NCBI GenBank assembly: GCA_029976025.1
Contig: JARKNX010000180.1
Location: forward strand, 1-64,000
Reading direction: 5' to 3'
Source: Aggregatilineales bacterium
GTDB lineage: Bacteria > Chloroflexota > Anaerolineae > Aggregatilineales > Ch27
Length of the DNA stretch: 64,000 bases
The notes under the pieces were generated by a model. The model was given only the letters and a program-made list of their open reading frames with translations, was not told the origin of the DNA and searched no databases. The position numbers and the translations under genes are program-made. Positions 21,351-29,664 of the stretch are shown piece by piece; positions within the stretch are counted from its first letter, which is position 1, and every line of letters begins with the position of its first letter.

Positions 21351-22301
21351 TCACGCGTCGAAGTCAAAAAGCATGAAATCGCCCGGCAAACTGGCGGAGT
21401 CCAGTGCATCCTGCGCGGCGGTCAGAATCTCCTCATCGTTGTTCGCCTCTGCGCGGGCCGCAATTCGATTCAAGGCGCGCCGGGCTTCTTCACCGCCGAT
21501 CTCGCCCAGCGACCAGATGGAAATTTCCAGAATCTCGGTATCTTCGGTTTTCTGTGTCAGGCGCACAAGGTGAGGGATGGCTTCCTCCAGCTCGATGCGG
21601 CCCGCCGCGCGCGCCGCTTCGTACTGCATCTCAGGTATTTCGCTATCCAGCTCATTCAGAATGTCGGAGGCCCAGAGAGAATCGCATGTGCACCCCATGG
21701 CAAAAATAGCGCTCATGCGCATTTTGAGATCATCGTGCCGGTAGAATTCGCGGATTCTCTCATGTACGCCTTCGCGCCCGCAGTTGGCAATTGCTTCCAG
21801 CGCTTTCCGGCGCAACTCATTATCTTCATCAGAATTGAGGATCGCCCACACGCTGTTCTGTGCAAGGCGTGCGTCGGCGTGGCTGATCTCCTCATATTCA
21901 CCCAGAAGGATGAATCTGCCTAGCTCGCTGATGGCGGCGGCGCGGACCTCCAGGCTGGGGTCATGGTGAGCGATGTCCACCAACCGGTGCATCAGCTTGA
22001 TCGATTCGTCTTCCCAGAGTCCTTCAATGGCATACTGGCGAACTTCGCTGTCCGGGTCTTCTATAGCGATATAGTTCACCGCATGGAAGTCCATCTCAAA
22101 GTTGCCTTCGCTGACCATGTTGAGATGCTGGAGCAGCTTCCGGCGCCGCTCCACCGGGTAGGAGGCCCACTGCCGGGCCAGTTGGGCGGCCTGGGCGCTG
22201 TCCAGCCCGGAGAGTCCATAGATGGTGGCGGCGTCCAACGGCTGTTCCGTGTTGCCCAGGATGGTCAGGATAGCCGAAAAATCACGTGGTTTTACAGACA
22301 T
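21351..22301 (-). CDS. HEAT-repeat protein
   Basis: A 316-residue soluble protein built from alpha-helical HEAT/PBS-lyase-like repeats. Units of about 30-35 residues are seen from about residue 75 to 295, for example 'DPDSEVRQYAIEGLWED', 'DPSLEVRAAAISELGRF', 'DNELRRKALEAIANCG' and 'MQYEAARAAGRIELEEAIPHL'. The C-terminus is acidic. There is no catalytic signature; such proteins act as protein-protein scaffolds, and some serve in lyase or phycobilin chemistry, for which there is no sign here. It lies 12 bases after rseP on the same strand and is probably co-transcribed with it. The start has GAGGG about 9 bases upstream. The specific partner is unknown. Confidence 0.85.
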   Translation of the reverse strand: MSVKPRDFSAILTILGNTEQPLDAATIYGLSGLDSAQAAQLARQWASYPVERRRKLLQHLNMVSEGNFEMDFHAVNYIAIEDPDSEVRQYAIEGLWEDESIKLMHRLVDIAHHDPSLEVRAAAISELGRFILLGEYEEISHADARLAQNSVWAILNSDEDNELRRKALEAIANCGREGVHERIREFYRHDDLKMRMSAIFAMGCTCDSLWASDILNELDSEIPEMQYEAARAAGRIELEEAIPHLVRLTQKTEDTEILEISIWSLGEIGGEEARRALNRIAARAEANNDEEILTAAQDALDSASLPGDFMLFDFDA

Positions 22302-22313
22302 GCGATCTGCCCT

Positions 22314-23732
22314 CTAACGGAGGCTCGATGTAATTGGATTGATGATGTCATTCAGAAGAAAGATGCTCATAGTACCCAGAAGGAGGAGAATCCCTATCAT
22401 ATGAACCATCCCCTCACGCTCGGGGGCGATCGGCTTGCCGCGCAGCAACTCGATAATCACGAACAGGATGCGCCCGCCATCCAGCCCCGGGATAGGGAGC
22501 AGGTTGGTGATGCCGAGCGCAAGGCTGATGACCGCCGCAAAATCGAGAATGGGCAGGGCGTTGTGGTACTGGAGGCTCTCCTCCAGACGCATGCCGCCGA
22601 TCTGGCTGATGCCGATGATGCTGACTGGCCGGGCCTGTTCCGGGGACAGGTTGCCGCGGATGATCTCGATCGGCGCCTGGATAATCAGGCCGACCGTCTC
22701 CGCAGTGCGCCGCAGGCTGTATTGGGCAGCATCAAGCAGAGTTGCCGGCTCGTAGTCCACAATGGTGTCATAGTCAGAAAGCGTGACTCCCAGGATACGA
22801 TTGCTTTGCAGCGTGCTGATGGAAATGCCGATAGGACCCTCGTTCGCAGGAGGGGCCTCGCGCGGGATCAGTTGAGTCGTAAGCTGCTCGCCGTCCCGCT
22901 CAATCTGTAGCTCGACTTCTTCGCCCCGGTGGCGATTGGTGAATTCCTGAAGCTGCTCCAGAGAGGCGAAATTCTGACCATTACCGGCCAGGACGATATC
23001 CCCTGGCTTCAGGCCAGCCTGATCAGCCGGCGAGCCAACAACGACGCCCAGAATGACGACCTTCTCAGCGGCCCCGGCGCCGGCTGTACTATCCGGCACG
23101 AAAGAGACATCAAACGGTTCCTGCCCTTCGCGCTCAACGGTCAGGCTGACTTCCCGGCCGTCCTGGAAGGCGAGATATTCCATGAAAGCTGTGCTGGAGC
23201 TGATATGTTCGCCGTTTATGCGCGTGATCACGTCGCCGCGTTCAATGCCCATCGCCGCGGCCGGGGAATTAGCAGTCACGCCCTGAACGATCAGCGTTGT
23301 CCCCCGCACAACGGGCAAGCCCATCAACGCCATCACAAGGAAGATGACCAGAGCCGTCAGGAAATTCATCCCCGCCCCGGCTGACATGAAAAAAATTCGC
23401 TGCCAGGGACCGGCCTGGCTGACGCTCTTAGGATTGGCGATTCCCCGTCGTCGGGCTTCCGCCCGATCGCTTGATTCCTCGTCTTCGCCGACAGGGCGGA
23501 CGAAATCCTCACCAAGCGGGCGCACAAAACCGCCAATGGGCAGCCAGTTCAGCGTGTACTCAGTGCCGTTCCGCTCAAACAACTTGGCCAGGCGGGGAGG
23601 GAAGCCAATGCCGAATTCCAGGACGGTGATGCCCACCCTTTTAGCAGCGAGAAAATGGCCGATTTCGTGCAGCAGAATCGCCGGCACGAGCAGGATGGCA
23701 AATGACAGTAGCGATAACAGAAATTCGTTCAT
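22314..23732 (-). CDS. rseP: RseP-type site-2 intramembrane metalloprotease
   Basis: A 472-residue membrane protease. The zinc site HEIGH is in the first helix ('LLHEIGHFLAAKRVG', about residues 21-35). The third ligand motif is near the C-terminus ('NLLPIPGLDGGRIL'). Two PDZ domains lie between the membrane segments (about 145-225 and 230-300), as in E. coli RseP rather than the single-PDZ forms. S2P enzymes cleave transmembrane substrates such as anti-sigma factors after a first cut outside the membrane. The stop lies 12 bases before the HEAT-repeat gene. No sigma or anti-sigma gene is in the window, so its target cannot be named. Confidence 0.93.
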   Translation of the reverse strand: MNEFLLSLLSFAILLVPAILLHEIGHFLAAKRVGITVLEFGIGFPPRLAKLFERNGTEYTLNWLPIGGFVRPLGEDFVRPVGEDEESSDRAEARRRGIANPKSVSQAGPWQRIFFMSAGAGMNFLTALVIFLVMALMGLPVVRGTTLIVQGVTANSPAAAMGIERGDVITRINGEHISSSTAFMEYLAFQDGREVSLTVEREGQEPFDVSFVPDSTAGAGAAEKVVILGVVVGSPADQAGLKPGDIVLAGNGQNFASLEQLQEFTNRHRGEEVELQIERDGEQLTTQLIPREAPPANEGPIGISISTLQSNRILGVTLSDYDTIVDYEPATLLDAAQYSLRRTAETVGLIIQAPIEIIRGNLSPEQARPVSIIGISQIGGMRLEESLQYHNALPILDFAAVISLALGITNLLPIPGLDGGRILFVIIELLRGKPIAPEREGMVHMIGILLLLGTMSIFLLNDIINPITSSLR

Positions 23733-23833
23733 CGAGGTGCCTTTACGCTAACGATTGTTTCTTACATCATTGACACCGAATCTGGCTGCCTGCAATCAGC
23801 CCCGGTGGTATCACTCGCCGTCCGATACAAGAG

Positions 23834-23854
23834 CGGGGCGCCAGTCGCGCCCCG
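23834..23854 (-). terminator. Candidate terminator downstream of the decarboxylase operon
   Basis: CGGGGCGC (23834-23841) pairs with GCGCCCCG (23847-23854) around a 5-base loop. On the minus strand it is followed by CTCTTGT, so the T-tract is weak. It lies about 120 bases after the decarboxylase stop codon. Confidence 0.4.
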
Positions 23855-23970
23855 AGTTGTCCCTGAGCGATATTCATGATGGTGCAACGTCACCTGTATT
23901 ATAACGTCGGGGCACCGCAGGAACAAGATGGCGGGCGTTTCCGCGAGCGTTTCTAACGGGACTTTAAGAG

Positions 23971-24948
23971 TTAACTGGCGACCAGTTGAGCAGGACCGCC
24001 CGGTGTTGCGCGGAATATTTCCAGGACTCCCGGGAGGGTGTCGAGCGCTGCTTCGACGGTCCCCGCTGCTTCGGCTGTACAGATGCAATGCACATTGGGG
24101 CCGGCATCGATGGTGTAACATACGTCGATACCATTATCCTGGCGCAGCTCCCGTATCAGACTCATGATGTGGAGCGTCTCAGGCTCCCAGTAAAGCAGGG
24201 CCGGGGTCCCCGTCATCATCACGCTGTGCATGACGTGATTATCCTGTTCCACAACAGAGGCGAGCGCCCTGAAATCACGATTGAGGATTGCCTGTTTGCA
24301 GCGGTCAAAACGCTCCTGAGCGGTCGCCACGCGCGCGGCTTGCAGAGGGCTGGTGACTGCAATGGCGTGCCCGGGGGTGGATCCGGTCTTCTTGTGTTCC
24401 CGGCTGACTACGGCAACCAGATCGACGAGTGCCCAGTGCTCCGGTGGCGCGAATGTCTCTGCATATGAATCCTGATGGTGCGCTCCGGTGTACCAGGCGA
24501 CGAACCCGCCTGGAATTGATCGGGAAGCAGAACCCGAACCGAGCCGGGCCAGGATGCTCAGCTCACGCTCAGTGAGCTGGAGTTTCAGAGCAGCCGTCGC
24601 CGCCAGTGACAGCGCCGCGAACGCCGACGCTGATGAAGCGATTCCTGTTCCCGCAGGGAAATTGTTACTCGATTCGACACGGGCGAATCCAGCATGACGG
24701 GCTATTTTACGGACATGATCCAGATGGTGCGCCACCCGATCGCGGCTGTCACCGGTCGCTTCCTGACCATTAATCAGGATGTAGTCGGCGGCCAGATCGC
24801 TCTCCCATGTGACCGTGGTACGCGTATGGAGTTCAGCCAGATTGAACGAGATAGATGGCGAAGCGGGCAGGCGAAGCAGATTATCTGTGTTGCCCCAGTA
24901 TTTAATCAGAGCAATGTTGGGAGAAGCAAGGGCGGTAGCAGTGTTCAT
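23971..24948 (-). CDS. GHMP-family decarboxylase of the mevalonate pathway, probably phosphomevalonate decarboxylase
   Basis: A 325-residue protein of the diphosphomevalonate decarboxylase family: 'NIALIKYWGN' (11-20), phosphate-binding loop 'FPAGTGIASSASA', 'GSGSASRSIPGGFVAW', and catalytic Asp281 in 'TIDAGPN', with Arg143 kept. The enzyme uses ATP to phosphorylate and decarboxylate its substrate. The classical enzyme has 'KYWGK'; here the final Lys is Asn20. The classical 'SSR.GM' motif reads 'GSTPGH', replacing its Arg by Thr. As I recall, those Lys and Arg residues contact the diphosphate in the staphylococcal structure, so a monophosphate substrate is inferred. Isopentenyl phosphate kinase at 29665 supports this. 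It is the last gene of the yraN-miaA operon. No ribosome-binding site is obvious. Confidence 0.85.
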   Translation of the reverse strand: MNTATALASPNIALIKYWGNTDNLLRLPASPSISFNLAELHTRTTVTWESDLAADYILINGQEATGDSRDRVAHHLDHVRKIARHAGFARVESSNNFPAGTGIASSASAFAALSLAATAALKLQLTERELSILARLGSGSASRSIPGGFVAWYTGAHHQDSYAETFAPPEHWALVDLVAVVSREHKKTGSTPGHAIAVTSPLQAARVATAQERFDRCKQAILNRDFRALASVVEQDNHVMHSVMMTGTPALLYWEPETLHIMSLIRELRQDNGIDVCYTIDAGPNVHCICTAEAAGTVEAALDTLPGVLEIFRATPGGPAQLVAS

Positions 24949-24977
24949 CGTCTTTGGGCGCTTTCAGGGAGGGCGAA

Positions 24978-25709
24978 TCAGCCACCCAGCGGCTGTGCTT
25001 CGCCGGTTAGCGGCTGGACAAGCCCGATAGAAAAGGCAATTTCATTCGATCGCAGCTCGTTCACCACGTAGACGCCCTGTGTCGGGAATATGGGGGTCGC
25101 AGTCGCCTGAGGCGCGACATTCCACTGTCCGCTGAACGGATTGCGATAGATGGCCTGGATTACGTAATTGCCGGGCGGCAGCCCCAGATTGCTCAGCCGG
25201 GCTGGATCGAATGAGAAATCCTGCCGGCAGCTCTGACGCGCCCCGAGGACATGCAGGCCTTCCACCGGGAACACCTGCCGGACCGGAACAGGCGGCCGGA
25301 TGGTAGCCGGCTCGGCAAAGACGGCGCCATCGGGCGAACGCCGGATTTCAAAATGGAGGCCTTGCGAGCCATCATCGCGTAACAGGGCTTCTTGTGGCAC
25401 CAGAAATATGGTGACCGATCCCACTCCGCCGTTCTGGAAGATCACGGTTGGCGCGAGAGCGTCAATAGTGCTGATGTTAGATTGAGCGAGGGTCAGTTGG
25501 AGCGAGAGCAGGCCTTCGGATTGCGCCGTAAGGTGGGAGCCGTTATTGCCGCCCGGGATCGGGTTGGCCATCCTGCTGCATTCGACACCTACGCGTTCCG
25601 TGGGGAAAATCCGTGGCAACAGAATCAAAAGTGTAAGGACCAGGAAGGCTCCTCCAACGGTGAGGACACTATTGGGAGTCTCGTTGAATGTATCGCGTAT
25701 TCGGCGCAT
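24978..25709 (-). CDS. Single-pass membrane protein of unknown function in the miaA operon
   Basis: With the ATG at 25709 this is a 243-residue protein. It has one N-terminal transmembrane helix (about 15-37, 'VLTVGGAFLVLTLLILLP') and a soluble, beta-rich outer part. That part has strand patterns like an immunoglobulin or CARDB-type fold ('VTIFLVPQEALLRDDG', 'PPGNYVIQAIYRNPF'). It overlaps the 3' end of miaA by 41 bases. A longer frame to 25739 is possible but less likely; the next in-frame Met would delete the membrane helix. I do not recognise the family. Its place between miaA and the decarboxylase is the only hint of function, and a weak one. Confidence 0.65.
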   Translation of the reverse strand: MRRIRDTFNETPNSVLTVGGAFLVLTLLILLPRIFPTERVGVECSRMANPIPGGNNGSHLTAQSEGLLSLQLTLAQSNISTIDALAPTVIFQNGGVGSVTIFLVPQEALLRDDGSQGLHFEIRRSPDGAVFAEPATIRPPVPVRQVFPVEGLHVLGARQSCRQDFSFDPARLSNLGLPPGNYVIQAIYRNPFSGQWNVAPQATATPIFPTQGVYVVNELRSNEIAFSIGLVQPLTGEAQPLGG

Positions 25710-26652
25710 GAGATGGACTTTCCAGCCAGTTCTGCACAAACTCTATAATAGTCGCCGTTGTGGTTTCTGTCATCTCAAACCAGTGGGCATCGCGGTTGTA
25801 CTTGCGGAACCAGACATCCTGTCGCCGGGCGAAGTCATAGGTCGCACGCCGCACAGCTTCTACCGCCGCCTCAAGCGATAGGTCGCCCACAAGATAATCG
25901 GCTATCTGCCGGTAGCCCAGGCCGCTCATCGCCGGGCTGTGACGGTCGTAGCCGGCGGCGAGCAGCCTGCGCACTTCCTCCACAAGGCCATCCGCCAGCA
26001 TCTGTTGCAAGCGGCTGTCGATTCTTGCGTACAGATTTCTTTTTGTCCGCCACAATCCGACCTGGAGCACCCTGTAGGGAGGAGGCGCTTTGCGCTGCAA
26101 CTCGCTGATCGGGATGCCCGATTCCAGGAACACTTCCAGCGCGCGGACGACCCGGCGTATGTTGTTGGGGTGGATACGGGCTGCCGCTTCCGGATCATGC
26201 TGTTGGAGCCGTTCCCAGAGCGCCTGTGGCCCGAAAGTTCCCGCTTCTGCCTCCAGTCGGGCGCGGAGTTCCGGATTGGGCAGGACCTCCGGGATGCGCC
26301 AGCCTTCTACAACTGCAGTGATGTACTGTCCCGTCCCCCCGACCAGAAGTGGGAGGTGACTGCGGCAGTGAATCTCAGCGATGGCCTGATAAGCGGCTCG
26401 CTGATAATCTGCCAGCGACAGACTTTCAGCCGGAGAGACCAGATCGAGCAGGTGATGCGGCACAAGTCTCTGTTCTGCGGCGCTCGGCTTGGCTACGCCG
26501 ATGTCCATCCCCCGATAGACCAGCCGGCTGTCGGCGCTGACGATTTCGCCATCAAGGACACGGGCGAGCGCAATGGAGAGCGCAGTCTTCCCGACGGCGG
26601 TAGGGCCCAGCAGCACGATCAGAGGGGCGTCTTTTTCACCAGCCGGTGGCAT
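25669..26652 (-). CDS. miaA: tRNA dimethylallyltransferase
   Basis: With the ATG at 26652 this is a 327-residue MiaA, the usual length; the open frame extends further upstream but through yraN. The protein transfers the dimethylallyl group of DMAPP to adenine-37 of tRNAs reading UNN codons. Visible features are the P-loop 'GPTAVGKT' (about 14-21), 'DSRLVYRGMDIGVAKP', the substrate loop 'LVGGTGQYI', and the C-terminal 'DVWFRKYNRD'. The start lies inside yraN (17-base overlap), so the two are translationally coupled. The decarboxylase that feeds the isoprenoid pool lies two genes downstream in the same operon, placing DMAPP use and supply under shared transcription. Confidence 0.93.
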   Translation of the reverse strand: MPPAGEKDAPLIVLLGPTAVGKTALSIALARVLDGEIVSADSRLVYRGMDIGVAKPSAAEQRLVPHHLLDLVSPAESLSLADYQRAAYQAIAEIHCRSHLPLLVGGTGQYITAVVEGWRIPEVLPNPELRARLEAEAGTFGPQALWERLQQHDPEAAARIHPNNIRRVVRALEVFLESGIPISELQRKAPPPYRVLQVGLWRTKRNLYARIDSRLQQMLADGLVEEVRRLLAAGYDRHSPAMSGLGYRQIADYLVGDLSLEAAVEAVRRATYDFARRQDVWFRKYNRDAHWFEMTETTTATIIEFVQNWLESPSHAPNTRYIQRDSQ

Positions 26653-27001
26653 CTCGGATAATCTCAATCTGCGGCCCGCGGGTGGAGAGCGCCACAACTG
26701 CCAGATCAACGCGCCAGGATACTTCGTCGAGCTCGTGCGCCTGTAAATAGGCTTCGGCAGCCGCCAGTATGCGCGCCTCTTTGCCCTCAGTGATACTTTC
26801 AATGGCCGGGCTGGTGTCCTGAGCGCGTCGCGTGCGAACCTCGATGAATACCCATTCGCCTCCCTGCCGTGCGATGATATCCAGCTCTCCGGCGCGGCAT
26901 CGCCAGTTTCGCTCGATAATCTCATAGCCCTGGGCTGCCAGGTAGCGGGCGGCCAGTTGTTCTCCATGCCGGCCCAGCTTTTCTCTGGGGGTGGGGGACA
27001 T
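26636..27001 (-). CDS. yraN: YraN/UPF0102 family nuclease-like protein
   Basis: A 121-residue member of the UPF0102 family with a PD-(D/E)XK-type core: 'RAGELDIIARQGGEWVFIEVRTRR'. The Glu and Asp of 'GELDII' and the Glu of 'FIEV' are present; the usual Lys of 'VEVKTR' is Arg here. The family is widely conserved and predicted to be an endonuclease, often near ribonuclease H or processing genes, but its role is unsettled. It begins the minus-strand operon that runs through miaA to the decarboxylase. The Lys-to-Arg change may reduce catalysis or be a normal variant of the family. Confidence 0.9.
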   Translation of the reverse strand: MSPTPREKLGRHGEQLAARYLAAQGYEIIERNWRCRAGELDIIARQGGEWVFIEVRTRRAQDTSPAIESITEGKEARILAAAEAYLQAHELDEVSWRVDLAVVALSTRGPQIEIIRDATGW

Positions 27002-27117
27002 TACACCTCGCTCATATGAATAGCGCGGCCAATTTGCTTCTTTCTAGCGCAGGAGGCGGGTCTGCGCAAGGACGATCGCGGCCAGCCGTCATGCCGCCGG
27101 CGATCGGTGTACGGCGT

Positions 27118-27147
27118 TTGCGTCTCGCTGTTCAACCATGCTACAAT
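27118..27147 (+). promoter_or_regulatory. Putative promoter of the cyclic-nucleotide-binding protein gene
   Basis: TTGCGT (27118-27123), 18-base spacer, TACAAT (27142-27147). Transcription would start near 27154, about 40 bases before the ATG at 27193. Confidence 0.5.
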
Positions 27148-27192
27148 TCGAATAAGAATTATTATCTGGTGTGTGTTCAGGCAGGAGCAGCT

Positions 27193-27684
27193 ATGGCCAT
27201 AGCAACCACCCTCAGACAGGCCGATATCTTCTATGAACTGACCAGCACCCAGCTTGAACAGGTAGCATCGATCTGCGAGGAGAAATATTACCAGACAGGC
27301 GATGTGATTTTTGAGGAAAATTCTCGCAGTGACGAGTTATATGTGATTGTAAACGGCGAAGTCGAGATTCAGGTCCGCCCCGGGTTGATTGGCAGTAGGG
27401 ATACCGGGATACCCCAGACTATCGCTACGCTACGCCGCGGCCAGTCTTTTGGTGAGGTCGCGCTTGTGGATGAGGGGCTTCGCTCTGCCGCAGCGCGATG
27501 CGCCCAGCATGATACACATCTGGTTGTTATACCCCGCGACAAGCTCATGTTGCTGTGCGACACCTATCCGCAGCTCGGCTACCGGTTGATGCGAAATCTG
27601 GCTGCCGATCTGGCGATGAAGATTCGTAATACCGACTTACAGGTCCGCGAGCAGCTTACCTGGGGGCAGCGCCCTGCCTCATGA
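27193..27684 (+). CDS. Stand-alone cyclic-nucleotide-binding domain protein
   Basis: The start at 27193 (AGGAG 6 bases upstream, promoter at 27118) gives 163 residues, almost all a single CNB/CAP-effector domain. It has 'FYELTSTQLEQVASICEEKYYQ', 'GDVIFEENSRSDELYVIVNGEVEI', the phosphate-binding cassette region 'GQSFGEVALVDEGLRSAAARC', and the C-terminal hinge helix. In the cassette, Glu of 'FGEVAL' is kept and 'RSAA' matches the usual 'R(S/T)A'. There is no DNA-binding helix-turn-helix and no other effector domain, so it would act through protein contacts. A terminator follows, so it is probably separate from the UbiA operon. Ligand unknown. Confidence 0.85.
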   Translation: MAIATTLRQADIFYELTSTQLEQVASICEEKYYQTGDVIFEENSRSDELYVIVNGEVEIQVRPGLIGSRDTGIPQTIATLRRGQSFGEVALVDEGLRSAAARCAQHDTHLVVIPRDKLMLLCDTYPQLGYRLMRNLAADLAMKIRNTDLQVREQLTWGQRPAS

Positions 27685-27722
27685 TTCGGGCCGCTCAATA
27701 CGGAAATCCATCTGTAGGAAAG

Positions 27723-27755
27723 CGCGCAACCCAATAGATGGTTGCGCGTTGTTTA
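27723..27755 (+). terminator. Terminator after the cyclic-nucleotide-binding gene
   Basis: CGCGCAACC (27723-27731) pairs perfectly with GGTTGCGCG (27740-27748), with an 8-base loop, followed by TTGTTTA. Confidence 0.7.
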
Positions 27756-27799
27756 TAAGACGACGACAGCGGTGGATTATTGGAGGCGGGTGATCTGGA

Positions 27800-28717
27800 A
27801 TGGCTGATGTCTCAGAGATAGGAGCCTCAACGCGCTCCACAACACAGGTACTGGTGGCGCTCCTCAGGACGATGCGCCCCAAACAATGGGTCAAGAACGG
27901 CGTAGTCTATGTTGGCCTGGTCTTTGATGCCCAGTTGCTGGTTCTGGAATCGGTCATCCGGGTCACACTGGCTTTCGTGCTTTTCTGTCTCATTGCTGGC
28001 ACGGTCTACATCATCAATGATCTGGTGGATATCGAGAAGGACCGTCTGCACCCGCGCAAGCGAAACCGCCCCCTGGCTTCCGGCCGTCTTCCGATACCTG
28101 TCGCTGTCATGGCAGCGGCAATTCTGCCCGTTGTCGCGCTCGGAATTGCCCTTGCCATCAGCCCACCGCTGGCGCTGATTTTGCTGTTGTACCTTGTGCT
28201 CCAGATTGCTTATTCATTTAAGTTGAAGAACGTTGCTCTGATTGATGTGCTGGCGATTGCTGCCGGATTCTTATTACGGGTGATTGCCGGGGTGGTGGTC
28301 ATTCAGGTGGCTCGATTTTCGCCCTGGTTATATGTTGTAACCGGTTTCGCAGCATTGTTTCTGGCTGTGGGCAAGCGCCGGCAGGAGCTCGCCACGCTGG
28401 GGGATGGCGCGGCACAGGCGCGGGCGGTGTTCGATCACTACAATCTGCCCCTTCTGGATGATATGCTGCGTTTGGTAACGACCGCCACGCTGCTGTCCTA
28501 TACCTACTACACGTTTGTGGCGCACCCCGGCGGGTACAGCATGATGCTGACCATCCCCTTCGCAGTATTCTGTATCATGCGCTACCAGTACATCATCCAC
28601 GTGCTGGGCAAGGGCAGCGCGCCGGATGAGGTCCTGCTTGAGGACTTGCCGCTGATGGCTGCCATTGGATTGTGGGGACTGCTCATTGTCATTATTCTGT
28701 ATCTGAATACGCTATGA
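27800..28717 (+). CDS. UbiA-family prenyltransferase, resembling decaprenyl-phosphate phosphoribosyltransferase
   Basis: A 305-residue membrane enzyme with about eight to nine helices. The first Asp-rich motif is 'NDLVDIEKDRLHPRKRNRPLASG' and the second active-site region is 'YSFKLKNVALIDVLAIAAGFLLR'. The N-terminal 'MRPKQWVKN' and 'HPRKRNRP' resemble the branch that transfers phosphoribose from PRPP to polyprenyl phosphate, as in arabinan or related glycan pathways; substrate choice is inferred from this likeness. UbiA enzymes act at the cytoplasmic membrane on polyprenyl substrates. Its stop overlaps the mevalonate kinase start (ATGA), so the genes are coupled. A GGAGG lies 12 bases before the ATG, a little far. 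Confidence 0.85.
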   Translation: MADVSEIGASTRSTTQVLVALLRTMRPKQWVKNGVVYVGLVFDAQLLVLESVIRVTLAFVLFCLIAGTVYIINDLVDIEKDRLHPRKRNRPLASGRLPIPVAVMAAAILPVVALGIALAISPPLALILLLYLVLQIAYSFKLKNVALIDVLAIAAGFLLRVIAGVVVIQVARFSPWLYVVTGFAALFLAVGKRRQELATLGDGAAQARAVFDHYNLPLLDDMLRLVTTATLLSYTYYTFVAHPGGYSMMLTIPFAVFCIMRYQYIIHVLGKGSAPDEVLLEDLPLMAAIGLWGLLIVIILYLNTL

Positions 28718-29652
28718 GCGAAGTGAGCGCGACCGCCCCGGGGAAGATCATTCTTTTTGGCGAACATGCCGTAGTGCACGGGCAGCCCGCGATCGCTGTT
28801 CCTGTGCGGAGCGTGTGGTCCAGAGCGGTGGTCAGGCCGGGGAGGGCAGGGGGAGGGGCAGTGATCATCGCCGCTAACCTGGCCCGCACTATTGTTGTCC
28901 GCCCTGATGTGCAATCTGGAGATCACCCGCTGGCAGAAGCTGCGCGCATTCTGTGCCGGTATCTGGGGCGGCCCCTGCCAGACGTTTATGTCCTGCTGCA
29001 CAGCACTATCCCGGTGGCCAGTGGCCTGGGAAGCGGCGCGGCGGCGACAACGGCCCTCATGCGTGCGCTCTGTCTGGCTATTGGCGTATCCCTGGATGAT
29101 GCTACTTTGAATTCGCTGGTCTATGAAGTGGAGAAACTGTACCACGGCACCCCCAGCGGCATTGATAACACGGTGATCGTGTATAACCGGCCGGTGTATT
29201 TCCGGCGCGATGAAGGTATGCAGACCTTTGCCATCGGAGCGCCGCTTCATATCGTTATCGCGGACACGGGAATCGCCAGCCCCACTCATCAGGCGGTCGG
29301 AGATGTCCGCCAGCTCTATGAGGCTGAGCCTTCGCGCCTGGGCCTGCTCTTTGAGCGTATCGGTGAGATTGTCCGGCTGGCGCGGCAGGCTATCGCCAAC
29401 GGGGATGTGATTGCCCTGGGCAGCCTGATGCGTGAGAATCACGCGCTGCTACGCGATCTGACTGTGTCCTGCCCGGAACTGGATATGCTGGCGGCAGTCG
29501 CCGAGGAAGCGGGCGCTCGCGGGGCCAAGCTATCCGGCGCAGGACGGGGAGGTAATCTCATTGCTCTGATCGAACCGGAATGTGCTGGCGCAGTGACTGA
29601 GGCTCTGCTTCGGGCTGGGGCCAGGCGTGTTATCTGCGAAGTGCTCTCCTGA
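28714..29652 (+). CDS. mvk: Mevalonate kinase
   Basis: The start at 28714 overlaps the UbiA stop as ATGA; the longer open frame to 28672 is not needed. The 312-residue GHMP kinase phosphorylates mevalonate at C5 with ATP. Signatures: 'APGKIILFGEHAVVHGQPAIAVPV' region at the N-terminus, phosphate loop 'IPVASGLGSGAAATT' (Gly in place of the second Ser of the usual GLGSSAA), the mevalonate-kinase-specific 'HGTPSGIDNTV', and 'KLSGAGRGGNLIAL' (usual GAGGGG). It is followed 12 bases later by isopentenyl phosphate kinase. A phosphomevalonate kinase is not present in the window, consistent with the alternative pathway. Confidence 0.93.
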   Translation: MSEVSATAPGKIILFGEHAVVHGQPAIAVPVRSVWSRAVVRPGRAGGGAVIIAANLARTIVVRPDVQSGDHPLAEAARILCRYLGRPLPDVYVLLHSTIPVASGLGSGAAATTALMRALCLAIGVSLDDATLNSLVYEVEKLYHGTPSGIDNTVIVYNRPVYFRRDEGMQTFAIGAPLHIVIADTGIASPTHQAVGDVRQLYEAEPSRLGLLFERIGEIVRLARQAIANGDVIALGSLMRENHALLRDLTVSCPELDMLAAVAEEAGARGAKLSGAGRGGNLIALIEPECAGAVTEALLRAGARRVICEVLS

Positions 29653-29664
29653 GGAGCATACCCG

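Noticed and set aside
25669-26967. miaA start at 26967 (432 residues)
   Set aside because: The extension is the antisense-like shadow of yraN in another frame; MiaA similarity and normal length begin at 26652.
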